Shown here: positions 41,868 to 54,190 of the stretch, piece by piece | How positions within the stretch are numbered: position 1 is the stretch's first letter | Layout: each line of letters opens with the position of its first letter | Notes under the pieces: model-generated | What the model saw: only the letters and a program-made list of their open reading frames with translations | What the model was told of the DNA's origin: nothing | Databases searched by the model: none | Assembly: GCA_030248295.1 (NCBI GenBank) | Contig: JASANH010001374.1 | Span: forward strand, 310,001 to 374,000 | Direction: 5' to 3' | DNA length: 64,000 nt | Source: Mesodorylaimus sp. YZB2_4 | Lineage: Eukaryota > Nematoda > Enoplea > Dorylaimida > Dorylaimidae | Program-made: the position numbers and the translations under genes

Positions 41868-43111
41868 TCAAGCTTCGTCTTCCCACTCGCTGTCTTCGCT
41901 CTCGTCGACATAAAATGTGTGGAAGGGTTCCTTACTCACGGAAGAAATCGAACGGCCGTCGCTCGGCTGCGAGGTCCATTTTCGGGGGCCTGAGGGCTTC
42001 CAAGGTAAGCTTAACTCGCCGATTCTGGGGTTGAAATAAAGGTAGAAGTTACATGGGGCGAGCCCTCTGAGAGAAGCACCGAATTCGAAAACATCGTTTC
42101 GGATCGTGATGCCATCGATTGATTTAACTGAAAATATTTCCAGCTGTTTGCAATTGTACACGAAGGCCTTGGTCACCACCGCATCTTTCAAGTAGACAAT
42201 TTGCAATTTCCTGCAGTTCAATGACAGACATTGGATTGGTTGATCCAGATCGTCGTCCACAGGATACAAGCACAGCCGCAACCCGCGCAGGTGTTCCAGG
42301 CTCAACAAACGGGCGACATCGGGTCCCGCGACGCGAGCATTCGACAACGTCAGCACTTCTAGCAGAGGGAACGAGGATGAGACCCGATCGACTATGGCAC
42401 CATCGATGTCGAAGCCGACCAGTTCCAGCATGCAAAGCGATGACATTGCCCAAAGGCTGGGCACTAGGTCGAAATTGAAGTCACTTTGCCATGCCAGGCC
42501 AGACACAAAGAATTAATCCCGGGTCGACTGGCCACTGCCTCGATCACTTCTTCCCACGGCTTCAAAGACATGGCCATGTCTTGGATGGCGATGTTCACCA
42601 AATGCGGGCAGTTGGCGAGGACTGATTCGAAGAACTCGCTGCTGCAGTCGTCGATGATGACTGTTTCCAGGGCTCGGCACTCCACATTCGGGAATCGGCC
42701 GGTCGGCCAACACCAGTGAAGACGCTGCAAGTTGGGACTGTTGGCCAGAAGGTTGCGGACCACACCGGGCTCGAGATGGTACTCGTCCAGGATCACTTTG
42801 GACACCGACAATCAGAGAGCATCGCCAGTCGTTTGTTCGTGACATCGAAATCGCCCATACTCTTTCCACGTATAACTTTGTAATCGTGCTTCACCTTTTC
42901 CAGATTTGGGGCGAAGAGGGGGATCATTTTGGCCATCGATTCCAGTTTAGTGTGTCGAAACAGACTGTCCGTTGAACACTTTCAGTTTCGAGATGGCCCA
43001 ATCGGAGATTTGTTCAAAGCGACGGCTGACACGACCCAGACGAACTTGTTTTCTGAATGGCAGGCATCGAACGATTTGCAAGAACAAGTCGGGCACGCGA
43101 TCGAAATCCAT
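41868..43111 (-). pseudogene. F-box/LRR-like gene, diverged and frameshifted (copy 3)
   Basis: From the ATG at 43111 the minus strand reads MDFDRVPDLFLQIVRCLPF, clearly an F-box like that of copies 1 and 2, then changes frame about three times: after the F-box (stop near 42950), near 42800 before VILDEYHLEPGVVRNLLANS, and near 42490 before DFNFDLVPSLWAMSS. The segments together are colinear with the intact copy to its acidic end (DESEDSEWEDEA), so the whole gene length is represented. Divergence from copies 1 and 2 is much higher than between those two, so this is an older duplicate. Undetected short introns are possible but I found no matching splice sites. Confidence 0.7.
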
Positions 43112-43968
43112 TTTGGGGGCGAATCGACCCCAGCCACACACGCGCACACACAACTGACGTCGAGCCAGCGAGCTGATTCGCTTGCATTCGTGCCAGGAAG
43201 TGTAAAGCGCCATGGATCACACTTTACACATGATCCAGATCCTTGTGTCCCAGGCCTTGTGGTTGGGCGTCTGCCTGTCTTGTTAAGTGTACGACTTGTG
43301 CCTGGACTAACGACTGGCCTGGACTCGTAAATGCGCCCACCCCGGAGTACACTTATCTGCGTTTGGTGGTGTTGTACGGCCTGAACATGAACTGGCGCTG
43401 ATGAGGGACTGTCTGACCTGGGCCCTGTATGTACTCTAACTGCACGTCTTAACATAGTCAGTGCATTAGGTTCGATCCGCGGACGGGGCAATTATTTGGT
43501 GCAGTATATCTCGAGCTGACCTCCAGCAGGGTCCCGCAGAAGAGAAGCCTGCAGCTGACCTGAGCTCATGTTGAAGATCACATGTCGGATGCCCTGGGCA
43601 ATTGAGACCAACTGGGGTCACAGGAGATCAGATGCCTGCACAGAGTGTTCTCTAGCGGTCGTGGCATCGCATGAGCAGGCACTTGCATTTCCCCGTACGT
43701 GCTGAAAAGGACCACGTCGCTTTGGGAAAACTTGACCTGACTGACTCTAACCCCAGTAACCACCAAGGTCCGTGTCCAAGGCCACTGCAAAACCACCAAG
43801 TCCTACCAACGCCAACAAAACAGAGTAAACCATGCTCTTAGTGCTCAAGAAACCATCTCAGGGCACAGTCAAACCCCAAGTCACTCATACCATACCGCCC
43901 CTCATTCCCACATACATGTATCAATTCATGAACAGCGCTTACAGTAAGGGCACACATCCAACACACGC
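43112..43968. other. Intergenic, no gene seen
   Basis: A degenerate B-box-like word (aggttcgatccgcgg) lies near 43470. Otherwise nothing recognised. Confidence 0.45.
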
Positions 43969-46900
43969 TCACCTCCTGCCTTCTCCCCTCCTCGTCACAA
44001 ACCTAGTTAGCAGAATGGAATTGACTCTTTTCAAAGCACGCACAGCACTTTCGAAAGTCGGCTGCCCCGAACAACAGATTCGTCTCACAGCAGCCAAATC
44101 CATCTCCAAGAAGTCCAGCGTGAATAACTTGGGCGCGAACTGGGGTACAACGCCTTCCGTATGGAATCCACCAAAGATCTGTTCGAGCAGACCACGCACC
44201 GCTCGACACACCCGAATGACACCATTGTAACAGTCCGCGGCCACGAACTGCCCCTTCTGGTTCCCCGATAAATCACGCCAATACGTCAATTCGCGATCGA
44301 TCATTTCCAAATCACCACGCATTTTCCTAGTCTCCGACAAACCCGCTTCGCCACTCAACGTTCCCTGCCGATCGAAAGAACACCAGAACGCGCGAATAAG
44401 CTTCATGAAGTACCGAGTTCCTGAAAGAAGAACAGATTTTAGACAGAGCCCAGGATGGGCGGGATCCCGTTCTGTTGCTGACTGGAGGGGGGATGCTCCA
44501 TTTTTAATCCCTTATCTATGAGCTAAAGTTCATCCTTTTCCAAGGGGAGCCTACAGTAGGTGTAAAACATGCACTGCTGCCTCGACTAGCGTTGACCCCG
44601 CACATTCCAACTCCGTACCTTCCGATTCTGGCACAACCAATTCCATGGTTGTCTCACTGGACTCGCTGACCACGTCGAGCATCCTTTGCACTGCCCTCTT
44701 CTCCCGATCCTCCGATGCCACGTGCGCCCTCGTCAGCTGTCCATCAACACACTTCCCACGAAGTGCCTGCTGCCGCTGCCACTCGTGCACGGCCACCACG
44801 TGACCCCAACTGAAAGCCAAACCATCAACCAGACCATCAGCGGCACCCCCGTCCCCTTACCTGACACACTTCCAAGTGTACCCCCCTTCGTCATCCATCG
44901 AGCCCGGAACTGGCACGCACAGCGATCGATCCTCATCGCACCAACTTGCACGCAGCATTTTAATGCACCTGGTGGGACTGGCGAGCAGGTACAATCGAGG
45001 AACCACGTTTGAGAACGGATTGATGATGCCACAGTCCGACTGCCTAAAACATACATCCGTCATTTGGTGGCTCACCCCTTCAGTGTCCCCCCGCCCGATT
45101 AATGCACTATCAGCCGACTGATTGCTCAAATCCCCAAATCCCCAGCCAAGAATCGTGGGAAATCGAGGTCTTGGATTCTGGACCAAGCACCGCAGCACAG
45201 CGCCCACAAGAGGCCTCTTTTGTGGGCACTGCTCTGCGGCGCTTGGCCGCATACAGTATGAATGGCGGCGACACATGAATCGTGATTTGCAAACTCGATA
45301 GCCTTGCTGGCAAAAGCAGCAGTCGCTTTGTATCCTGCATCAGGCCCGAGCTACCTTGGCACTGGCCCGAGCCGCTATCGGGGTGCTCTAACGAGGTCAA
45401 GGTCGTTCAGACCTCACCCAGGTGGTCCCTACTTGTTTTTGCAAGCTCCCGCAATGGCGAATAGTGCACGACTAATTGTCAGGTCGACCCCCTTCCCCGC
45501 ATTGGGCAGCAAATGCCTTACCACTGAGCCAGGGGACAGGCAGGGATGCTTGATCGTCAAGAAAATTGTGAATGACTCTCCTGTCCCGTGCACGCTTTAT
45601 CCCCTACCCTGGGTTTCACTCATACGTAAGTTGGACAGGGTGCATACAAAGAGCTGGAAATGATTTGCCTGATTTTTCCATGTTTTCCAGACTAAAACTT
45701 TAATTTTCCCCCCGATTATTCCCACATTGTCCCACGATTACTCAATCAACTTCAACTGATTCACTGACCTCCTGCGCGATCATCAGATACACAGAAAAGC
45801 CGGGTGACTCGAAATGCAGCCTCTCAGTTTCCGTGATTTTGGCTCGCAAATTCCCACTTTCCTCGACTTTTCCCTGTTTTTCAGCCTTGTACGAACCCTG
45901 TTAAAAGGTCTACCAGGCCCCGTGCAGATTTCAGAGGCGTGCCCCCACCCCGTCCCTCCGACTGCACTCACGTTTTCTCGTCCCCATACACGTCCAAGTC
46001 GGCCAAATTATTCAACAATTCTTGAAAATGAGCATTTTCTCCGCACATTAATCCGTGCAATTGGAAATTGTACGACTCCAAGGCGCGACCAACTTCCATG
46101 AACCACTCCAACAACTGGTCCGCATTGCCCTCCTCGCCCCATCCATACCACGCAATGCTGGCACGAAATCTAAAAGCATATCAAAAAATCTTTGTTTCTT
46201 CTTCAAAGACCTGGTTCTGTAATAATAAATCCCCAGGCCTAAAGAAAATTCGTCCTTCTCAATTTTTGTGTTTATTGTGACGCGAAAATGAAAAATTTGT
46301 TCACCGTGTGACGGGAAATACATAAAAACGGTAAATTTTGATTTTTGGCGGGAATATCTCAGGAAAATTTGTCACAATTTTGACTCATCAATCTAAAATT
46401 CATCAAGTCAACCTCAGACAAACCCTGACGACGAAAGAATGCACTTACGGTCGACGACTGAACAAGGACAGATACTGGAAAACCACCAATTTGACTGATC
46501 CATTCGAGTCCGCCTCGTTTATTCCAGAATCAACTGAGATCTAAAAATAAAGAATACAAAATCAGAATTTTGAAACATAAATCAAATTTCTTACTTCATC
46601 GCACAATAAAATACCATGGCGTAAATTCGGATGTTTCTTTGCAATTTTTTTCATCCTTTTCAAAACAGCTTGATTAACTCGTTCAGATTTTCCATTTTCC
46701 ACATTTCCAACACGATTGGGGATCGGATAGGCCATCAATCGATAAGATCTTTTCCAAATTTGTCCATTTCGATATTCAAATTTCGATGAATCAGTGCGTC
46801 GACGATCAGCCTTGTTTCGAATCGCTCTGATCACACTGAATTGTTTGCGAATATTTTCTAATCGTCGTTCAAAATATTCGGTTCCGCTATGAATTTTCGT

Positions 46901-48071
46901 ATGTCGATAAATCGATAACCAACTGTTGTAGGGGCCTTTTTGATGGCAATCGGTCCACATACAAGCAAATTTTCGATCATTTGGCGGCAGGGTTCGATTA
47001 ATTAGACGCTGAATACGTAAATGAAAAATAATCAAATGAGAAAGTAGTCGCGAATGTGACTTTGCCTTGTACTGACATTTGGTATTGGCCGAATGACCAA
47101 TCCATTCGCAATGATAAGATCCGGAGTCAAATTGAATCGATTTTACACTGCTCGTCTCCAGTTGACGCTGATTTGAATTCGATTGCGGTAATTCGAGTTC
47201 AAGCGATTCAAATATGACCTTTTCTTCCTTGGCCATTCGTTTTTGCTCTCGCCATTTGGCTCTGCACAAAGTCGTCCTGGCCCTGTTGCAATGATCGCAT
47301 CGACTTGCGTGGCGCGATGTTTTCGAACCGTTGCATTCACGCGAAAATATTTTGTCGCCGATAAAGATTACGGGCGAAACTTCTTGCCTTTCGTTGTCCC
47401 ATTTTCTTATTTTTAGTATTTCTTCCAATGGAGTACGTTTAAAACCATGGCAAATCAGTTCTCCATGACGCAGCGATTCGGAATGGTTGTGAATTTTTTG
47501 ACGGACTTTTTCGCAATTCGAGCACGTTTTGTACGGTCTTTTACCCTTTCGAACTTTTATTAAATCGCTGCAACGACAAGCTCGATACACGTCGCCGTCC
47601 AGTACAACCGAAAATGACAAGGAATTTTAAAGATAAGTTTCTAGCATCTCCTACTTTATTACCTACCCGATCTTGAGGATCAGAAAATGGTAAGTTGCTA
47701 GCATTAAATGCCGTGATCTGAAAACCAGGGCACTTTATTTTTTCTCCTGGTTTCGGTTTCCTCGCAGGCTGGGACGAGGGCGGCAGTTCCATCTGACGCT
47801 TTCGTACATAATTTTCCAGGCTGAGTTTTCTTCCTGCCTTTAGAAATAGGTCCCTCCAAGTCGTCGTCTTGAAGTCGGGCTCGAAAAGATTTCGAATTAA
47901 TTCCGTCGAAGTATCGAATAAACGAATAGAATCACCGACGAGCGAAATTTTACCATCTTGACTTATTTGACAAAGTAATTCATAGGGCAGGCTAGCGGGA
48001 CTTAAATAAAGAGTTTCTCCGATAAGTTCGGGACACAGCGAGACAGCTCGTTGCAAAAGATGCGCAGACAT
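43969..48071 (-). CDS. P-element/THAP9-like transposase with zinc-finger N-terminus
   Basis: Exons (minus): 48071-47667; one from about 47620 to 46595; 46540-46449; 46169-45972; 45043-44861; 44809-44619; 44420-43969. Junctions from the second exon on keep phase; the first-second junction is unresolved because a TAA lies just before 47620. The core matches the P-element RNase-H/GTP-binding layout: HPNLRHGILLCDE with VVFQYLSLFSRRP, then LLEWFMEVGRALESYNFQLH and GLMCGENAHFQELL, then PRLYLLASPTRCIKMLRASW (the PhlLKsiRn block), LTRAHVASEDREKRAVQRM (the LT..Hl....eKM.VklA block) and a YFMKLIRAFWCSFD tail. Instead of a THAP domain there are paired-cysteine modules and two C2H2-like fingers (CX10CX12HX4H; CX4CX14HX3H). 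The second catalytic Asp position appears as Gly (MCGEN), so it may be inactive or domesticated. Moderately sure of the family. Confidence 0.6.
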
Positions 48072-49239
48072 CAAGACAGATAATGAAATATTGTATTCTA
48101 TACTATCCTTCGCGAAAAAAAGAGAATTCAAGCGAGCGAGACAAAAAATTTGACCGAATCGTAATTCGTAATCGGAGAGATCCTACTCGAAAATTCCATA
48201 AAACAGAATCTAGCGCGTCTTGCAGACATCTCTGCCCTGCGAGCCAAAAAGCGGGAAATTTAAAGATAACTTGAGCGAAACCTGACATCTTGCAGTCAAA
48301 ATCTGGTTGTCGGTGGTGATGCGCTTTAGACTACCACAGATCAGATCATCAGGCAATTCCAAGATCCACCAACAGTATTGCTCCAGTTAATTTTAACAGT
48401 AAATTACCAGCTGTCATCGTGTCGAGAGCCTGCAAGCTGCTTATATCATCCAGGTCACGTGACTTGTGTACGAATGGCACTGTAAAGTGGACGCGGCCCC
48501 CGTACACCAGGGTTGCGTCGATAGGGTGCGACGACTGGGATTGGTTTTATATAAAGATTGCCAATAGATGAGTTAAAGCTCGAACGCAGTTCCTGTGCTT
48601 GAATTTTTGCTTCTAGATTGGACGAAAATCAGTGAAAATTGTGTGCGCTCGCCGGACGCTGTGTTTCGAAATATATTCGCCAACCTGGGCGGCCGTGATT
48701 CGTGCGTGGCGTTGTAGACGTGCCTTTAGCGGCGATCGATTGGACTGATATCTCGCGTGTGCATTCTATGTCCGTGAACTTGCTGATGGAGCGTCCCGTG
48801 TTCTGTCGTCGCGAGGACCCGGCAGGGTCGACGAATATGGTCAAGAAACTGACCCAGTGGTTGACCATGGCGAGTGGGAGAGAGTAATCGATACTCTCCC
48901 TGGCTGGGAGACCCCAACCCCTCGGGTTGATGTGTCTAGGGCAAGTATAGTCGCGAGACTAAACCTACCTCTAGTCAGATTTTGTCCAGCTGACTTCGGT
49001 CGGCCACACTCTCTCCCTCGCCTGTCTGCACGGGTTGCATGTAAAGCAAACTGCGTCAAACACCTTTCACACCACCAGGGCGGGTTTTTTAAATTATCTA
49101 CTCTGGAGTGTTCCTCGCTGTACCTCAATCTATCACACACGACGGAAGTACCAGTTCACACCTCCTATCATTCTTGGTTCCGGCAGACTAGTTCACTCAT
49201 ACAGTACTGTGAGTGTCACACATACAGCACATACAAGCA
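48072..49239. other. Intergenic
   Basis: Contains a dispersed TTTCAG-type repeat at about 48865-48960 (tggcgagtgggagagagtaa, then ggctgggag). The right end (49130-49239) matches sequence downstream of F-box copy 1. No gene recognised. Confidence 0.5.
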
Positions 49240-50670
49240 TCACTCGCGAAAACAACAACACAAGGAGCGAAACACGCTGATCACCCTGGGCATGTATCGC
49301 TTGACCGTGCCCATCGAGGGTACTTCACTGCCATTTTCGGCCTCTCCCTCTGGTTCCTCCTCTGGTTCTTCCTCGGCCTCGTCAATCGACACCGTCACGC
49401 TCAACTTATCATTTTCGTCCTCCCACTCGCTGTCGTCATTCCAAACCTTGATGTTACGCCTGATCAGAATCTGATTCCGGGAGCGGGCCTCGAACAGGTA
49501 GCTCGCTTCGGGCCAGACCTTCCTGTATCGCCATACTTCACTGCTCATGTTTGAAAGACAAATGGTCAAATTAGTTTGAGGAAACCCGTCGAGCGAATTG
49601 TAGAATTCGACGGCCTCATCTTCGTTTTTGATGCCGTCGACAGAAACGGCTGAAAATTCTTGCAAAAGAGGGCAATTGAAGACGAACGCCCTGACTGTGG
49701 TCTTGCTCAGCACTGCGCTTCCCCCGAAGTCTACCTCCTCCAAGCTGCTGCAGCAAAAAGCCAGCTGTCGGATTCCCTGATCGAGCTCATCATCAGAGCT
49801 GGACAAAGTCAGGTGCAGCAGGCGCAGATGTATCAGGCGCGACAAAGAGGCCGCCTGAGCACTGGTGCAGTCACCAACATTCGACAGACCGAGCTGTTCC
49901 AGTTGAGGGAACTGGACCGAAATCGACTCGACCATGGCGCCAGTGATGTCAAACCTGGCCAGGTACAGCCAGCGCAGTGACGACAGCGCCCACAGGCTGG
50001 GCACTTTGTCGAAATCAAAACCATGCTCGGCGTGCAACTGCAGCACCAAGGTGTGCATTTCGGGTCGACCGACTGCTGCCTCGATGATTTCTTCCCACGG
50101 CTTCAACGAGACGACCATGTCCTGCAGAATGATTCTCTTCAAATTCGGGCAGTGGGCCAGGAGCGAATCGAAAAGTTCGCTGCTGCACCGTTCGATGATG
50201 ACGCTTTCCAGAGCCGGGCACTCCACATTCGGGAACAGGCCGGTCGGCCAACACCACTGCAGATGCTGCAAGCTGGGACTGTTGGCCAGAAGGTTGCGGA
50301 CGACGCCGGGCTCGAGATGGTACTCGTGGACACACAATTCGGACAGACGAGGGCACCAACATTCCGATACCATCGCCAGTCGCTTGTTCATGACAGCGTA
50401 GAAGCCTGGAATCTCGCTGCGCTTCCGGCCATACTTGAGGAACACTATTCTCAAATTTGGGGCGAAGAGGGGGATCATTTTGGCCATCGACGCCAGTTTG
50501 GGGCGTAGGAACATATAGCTCGTCACATTGAACACTGTCTCCTCCGAGATGACCCAATCCGAGATTTGTTTGAAGCGACGGCTGACACGACCCAGACGAA
50601 CTCGCTTTTTGAACGACAGGTATCGAACGATTTTCAAGAAGATGTGATCGGGCATGCGATCGAAGTCCAT
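49240..50670 (-). CDS. F-box/LRR-like protein (copy 2, intact)
   Basis: Intact single-exon frame of 476 residues from the first ATG at 50670; upstream in-frame codons lack ATG. Residues ~1-40 form an F-box (DRMPDHIFLKIVRYLSF, then VRLGRVSRRFKQIS), expected to bind SKP1 in an SCF ubiquitin ligase. The rest is leucine-rich-repeat-like (HLEPGVVRNLLANSPSLQHL, CPALESVIIERCSSELFDSL, LSSLRWLYLARFDITGAMV, FPQLEQLGLSNVGDC), the likely substrate-binding region. An acidic tail (EEAEEEPEEEPEGEAENG) ends it. The near-identical but broken copy 1 and older copy 3 show a locally expanding family. COP9 (COPS6 in this window) regulates this class of ligase, though no direct link is shown. No intron seen. Confidence 0.85.
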   Translation of the reverse strand: MDFDRMPDHIFLKIVRYLSFKKRVRLGRVSRRFKQISDWVISEETVFNVTSYMFLRPKLASMAKMIPLFAPNLRIVFLKYGRKRSEIPGFYAVMNKRLAMVSECWCPRLSELCVHEYHLEPGVVRNLLANSPSLQHLQWCWPTGLFPNVECPALESVIIERCSSELFDSLLAHCPNLKRIILQDMVVSLKPWEEIIEAAVGRPEMHTLVLQLHAEHGFDFDKVPSLWALSSLRWLYLARFDITGAMVESISVQFPQLEQLGLSNVGDCTSAQAASLSRLIHLRLLHLTLSSSDDELDQGIRQLAFCCSSLEEVDFGGSAVLSKTTVRAFVFNCPLLQEFSAVSVDGIKNEDEAVEFYNSLDGFPQTNLTICLSNMSSEVWRYRKVWPEASYLFEARSRNQILIRRNIKVWNDDSEWEDENDKLSVTVSIDEAEEEPEEEPEGEAENGSEVPSMGTVKRYMPRVISVFRSLCCCFRE

Positions 50671-51069
50671 TTGGGAAAGCACGCAGGGGGATTGTGACGG
50701 ACAACCAACCTCGATGAGGGACACAGGAAGACTGGCTCGAGGATGGCGGGAAGTGTAATGCTCAGATTGTGTTTCTGATGCAACTGTCTGTAAGAACACT
50801 AGAAGGCGCGAAATTTAAACAGTTGATATGATGCATACAGTACTGCAGCATGCTGAATTCTCGTGCCTGGCAGGCCGGCGACTCAGTGAGAATGATCGAT
50901 ACTCTCCCCTGGCTGGGAGCCGTCAACCTCTCAGGTTAATGTTACAGAGAGCAGTTGTGACGCTGAAGTCAGAGAGCGCCCTGTGATTCAGCTTGCAGCA
51001 CTCATGTTCATGTTTTACCACATCGCCAAACGCTTATGCGCACTCGAGGGTGAGGGACACATTTTACAC

Positions 51070-51175
51070 GAAATGATTTACCGGCCCGCGAGTCGAACAC
51101 TCGCCCGTAACTGCGCACCTGGCGTGAGAGGCAGACGCCTAACCCACCAGGCCACGAGGCTAAATCGCACTCAAA
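51070..51175 (-). mobile_element. tRNA-derived SINE head
   Basis: Minus strand: A box tggcctggtgggttaggcg, inner gtctgcctctcacgcc, then gtgcgcagttacgggc and B box tgttcgactcgcgg. Closely resembles 22055-22145 and the head at 24900-25010, tying them to family 2. Confidence 0.65.
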
Positions 51176-51382
51176 ACAGCCTTGCTAAGCTGGGTCCAAG
51201 GGAGGGTCGGGCCCTTTTCCTGCGGGCTTGTTCGTCCATCCCATCGACTGCTGAAGGGTCCGTCCGGGATGCATGCCGGGCAAGGGTGCGTGTTAGTCGC
51301 TACTCCGTGATGTCAGAGAGCGTGCCCTATGAGGGGACCCGGGTTCGAGAGCCTCCAGCCCCATAAGGTCCGTTCTGGATGG

Positions 51383-51790
51383 AGAGTCTGTTCCCCCCGT
51401 CTCCTCTTCTTCTACACGCTTTCACAACCGTACTCCCGCGACAGCTAGTGCACCAACTCTCTGCTGGACTGGCTGAAGTTTCGCAAAATAGCAGCTTTGG
51501 CATGTTATGCTGTGTGTGCGGTGCACGTCGTGTCACAGTTTGCTTGGCAGAGCTGGGAACCTGTCGGCCTCGGTTCAACTCTGGTCGTCGGAGAACTTAA
51601 TCAAGTTCTCTCTTCGCCTTGCACGCCTCGCGGCGGGCACACGCCGTGCACCGCACAGGCAGCATAACATGCCAAAGCTGCTGTTTTTGCGAAACTTCAG
51701 CTAGTCCAGCCGAGAACAGGTACACTAGCTGTCGCGGGGGTATGGTTGTGGAAGCGTGGAAAAGGAGAGAAGGCGAGAGAACCGACTGCT
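51383..51790. mobile_element. Fold-back element with ~150-bp arms
   Basis: Left arm (about 51383-51530) and right arm (about 51645-51790) are inverted copies. Shared words include tctacacgctttcacaacc, actcccgcgacagctagt, gctgaagtttcgcaaaa and gctttggcatgttatgctg, each found reverse-complemented on the right. A loop of ~110 bp separates them. No coding capacity. Confidence 0.8.
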
Positions 51791-53334
51791 CTGGTCGGTC
51801 AACAATAAGTGACTGAGTATAGCACAGACTGTTTTGCACTGTCTTCACGGAATATAAGCAGGGGCCACTCTGGTCGGCGACAGGAGCGAAGACTGAACCA
51901 CAGGGAAGCGAACCAGACGCAAGAGGGGAGGATGAGGGGAGAGTTGAATCCATCGCGCTCCGTCGAAACAGCAGATTCGCAGTAATCTCGTGTGGCAGTC
52001 TGAGGACATGCCTTCAAATTGGTCCTCTTCTCCAAAGTTGGTAAAGCGCTATGTGCGAACAGACACTGAAGAATGTGTGATTTGTCTTTAGTTTCGCTCG
52101 ATTTCTGTGGTCATTCGCTCAATTATTGTTGATTGCAGCTGCTACTGTTTTATTTGTTTGAATCGGGCCTCGTGGTAGAAATGAAATGGGTTTTTGATTG
52201 TGCTGTTACAGGGTCGTGTTTGCAACCAGTAAGGACGCGGGGGCTTACGAGAAAAATAGAGGTTGAATTGAGGATCTGACGTTTCAAATACCAGTTAATG
52301 AAAGAGATGATTGAAAATTCGACACCAAATTTAAAGTGTCTGCGGTAAGTGCTTGCGGTCGGGACAAAGGTGTCGAAAACATTGCTTCCGGGGATGTTGT
52401 GCTCTGCCATTTACAGCGCCCAGTCGGCCAGTAAGAACAGAATTCCTACAAGTCTGGAAAAAACGGGGAGGGAAATCCTGACAAGGTCATCAGAAAATGG
52501 GTGCACACAGGTGCATAGTGGGCACCGCAGTCTATGCACTGGGTGAGCTGTCGTATGTGCACTGTAGGTACCAGGGAAGCGACCACACAACACTGGTGTG
52601 AAGTCAGTCCCACGACCAAGTCACGAAGCAGTTCTCACTATCAGCACAATTAATGAATGCAAAAGTGATAGCTCTGCAATAATGTCACTGATATGATCAA
52701 CAGTCACCACGATCGTTTGCCCAGTCCACCCAATTGCAACATGGGATCGGGTCCACTCGAGTGACCCCTGCTGCCACCCCTGGTTCGATCTCTGCCGTAC
52801 TTGAAATACCAGGCCGACTTGGGGGACACGTACCTCTTCTTACGGCCTAGCCCCACCACACTCCACACAGGACTCGAAGGTGATGGTCGTCTCACAATCG
52901 ACCCTTCCACCTCCCGTTTTTCCATTCCGCCCTCCAGCCAAGTCGGCTCGGGCGAATCGTAAGTTTGTTGAGCGACGGGCAATGCGATCAGCCAATAGTC
53001 ACCATCGAACAGTTCATGCTTGCCCAAAGCGGCCACTGATGGCAGCACTGAAAACATATGCTCGAAGTCAGCCCACAACCCCCTCCTCCAACTGGGACAC
53101 AGAGTCAGGCCTGTGCTAGAATGGCACCAGTTGGCGTGGCCGCGCTGAGAGTAACCACGTTGGCAGGTATGTGGGGGGGGGGGGGGGGGGCTGCCAGTAA
53201 TGGACGCCCCACCCCGTTATGTCCGCCAGTTTTTCACATAGTGGCCATCCTTCCCTCCACGAAAGGGCCCCCCAAAAAAGACAGCATTCTGTAGAGGAAG
53301 CTTGAGTAATCTCGAATGGAGAGACCACGCTGGC

Positions 53335-53480
53335 CAACAGTCAAACCTTGTAAGCAGGGCTGTGCTGCCAGCACACAGCAGCTTCCCTCTGCGTGTCTCC
53401 ACTAGGAGCCTCTCCACGCGAGGGCATTCTGGACTGAACACCAGGAAGATGGCGGGTGGGCTGTTGTAACCCCCGCCTGG
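53335..53480 (-). mobile_element. SINE family 1, body fragment
   Basis: cagtcaaaccttgtaagcag, gctgtgctgccagcacac, cgcgagggcattctggact and gatggcgggtgggctgt match the body of 6740-7105. The tRNA-like head is absent here. Confidence 0.65.
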
Positions 53481-53694
53481 TAGGCCATGACGAGTGGGAG
53501 AGGATTATTGTCACCCCGTCGGATCGATGTTTCAGCCGTGGGTGTAGTCTTCACTCTGCCTGCTCCAGTCGGAGTGTTTGCCCCACCGAATTTGGTCGGC
53601 AGCCCCCCTCCTCCGCCTACCAGGCTTGGTGACACTGAGCACTGCCCGCGTCATACTGTATGTATAGCTGGACTGTAGTTGGAGCACCTCTAGG

Positions 53695-53850
53695 GTACCT
53701 ACTAAGACACACACAGCCTGGCGTGCAAGGTTAGCGAGGGTTTTATGGTTCGTAAAACGATCTCCCTCACCGGGGATCGAACCCGGGACCAAGCAATTCA
53801 GGTAGAAGAATGCCGAACCACTGCAACACCGCAGCCGCCCCAATCAGGGT
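53695..53850 (-). mobile_element. SINE family 1, head region
   Basis: Minus strand begins gcggctgcggtgttgcagtg and has a B box in cccgggttcgatccccgg. The inner part (tttatggttcgtaaaacgat on the plus strand) matches the 6980-7030 and 15480 segments. Confidence 0.7.
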
Positions 53851-54044
53851 TAGGGTTGCTGTCCCTACCAATGCTAAACCTGCTACAGCTGACGATGAGA
53901 TACAGTGCTCCTTTCTAAGCCTCTTCCACTTGCCCCTGTCTCTGGAACACTCCAACGTGGTCGTGGCAGGAGGTCAGCGGACCCAGCTCTAGTGGTCCAC
54001 TTTTCCAAGCTTCGAATTTGTACTGATCGTGAGTCCCCACTTCC

Positions 54045-54190
54045 TGGAGTGCGAGGTCAGCGAGGGTTTATGGTGCGCAAACCGACCTCCATCACCGGGG
54101 ATCGAACCCGGCACTAGTCCAGCCACTCGCTCCCAAGCAACACGGGTAGACAAATGAACCGCTGCATCACCGGCGCCGCGGTGCAGGCCG
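54045..54190 (-). mobile_element. SINE family 1, second head-region copy
   Basis: Plus strand: agcgagggtttatggtgcgc, aaaccgacctccatcaccgg, ggatcgaacccggc, then cgctgcatcaccggcgccgc. Minus strand therefore carries A box gtgatgcagcgg and B box gttcgatcccc. Confidence 0.7.

Noticed and set aside
52704-53078. Minus-strand frame with DGDYWLIALPV, loosely like the N-terminus of V-ATPase subunit C
   Set aside because: Similarity is limited to a few residues and no following exons of that family are present.
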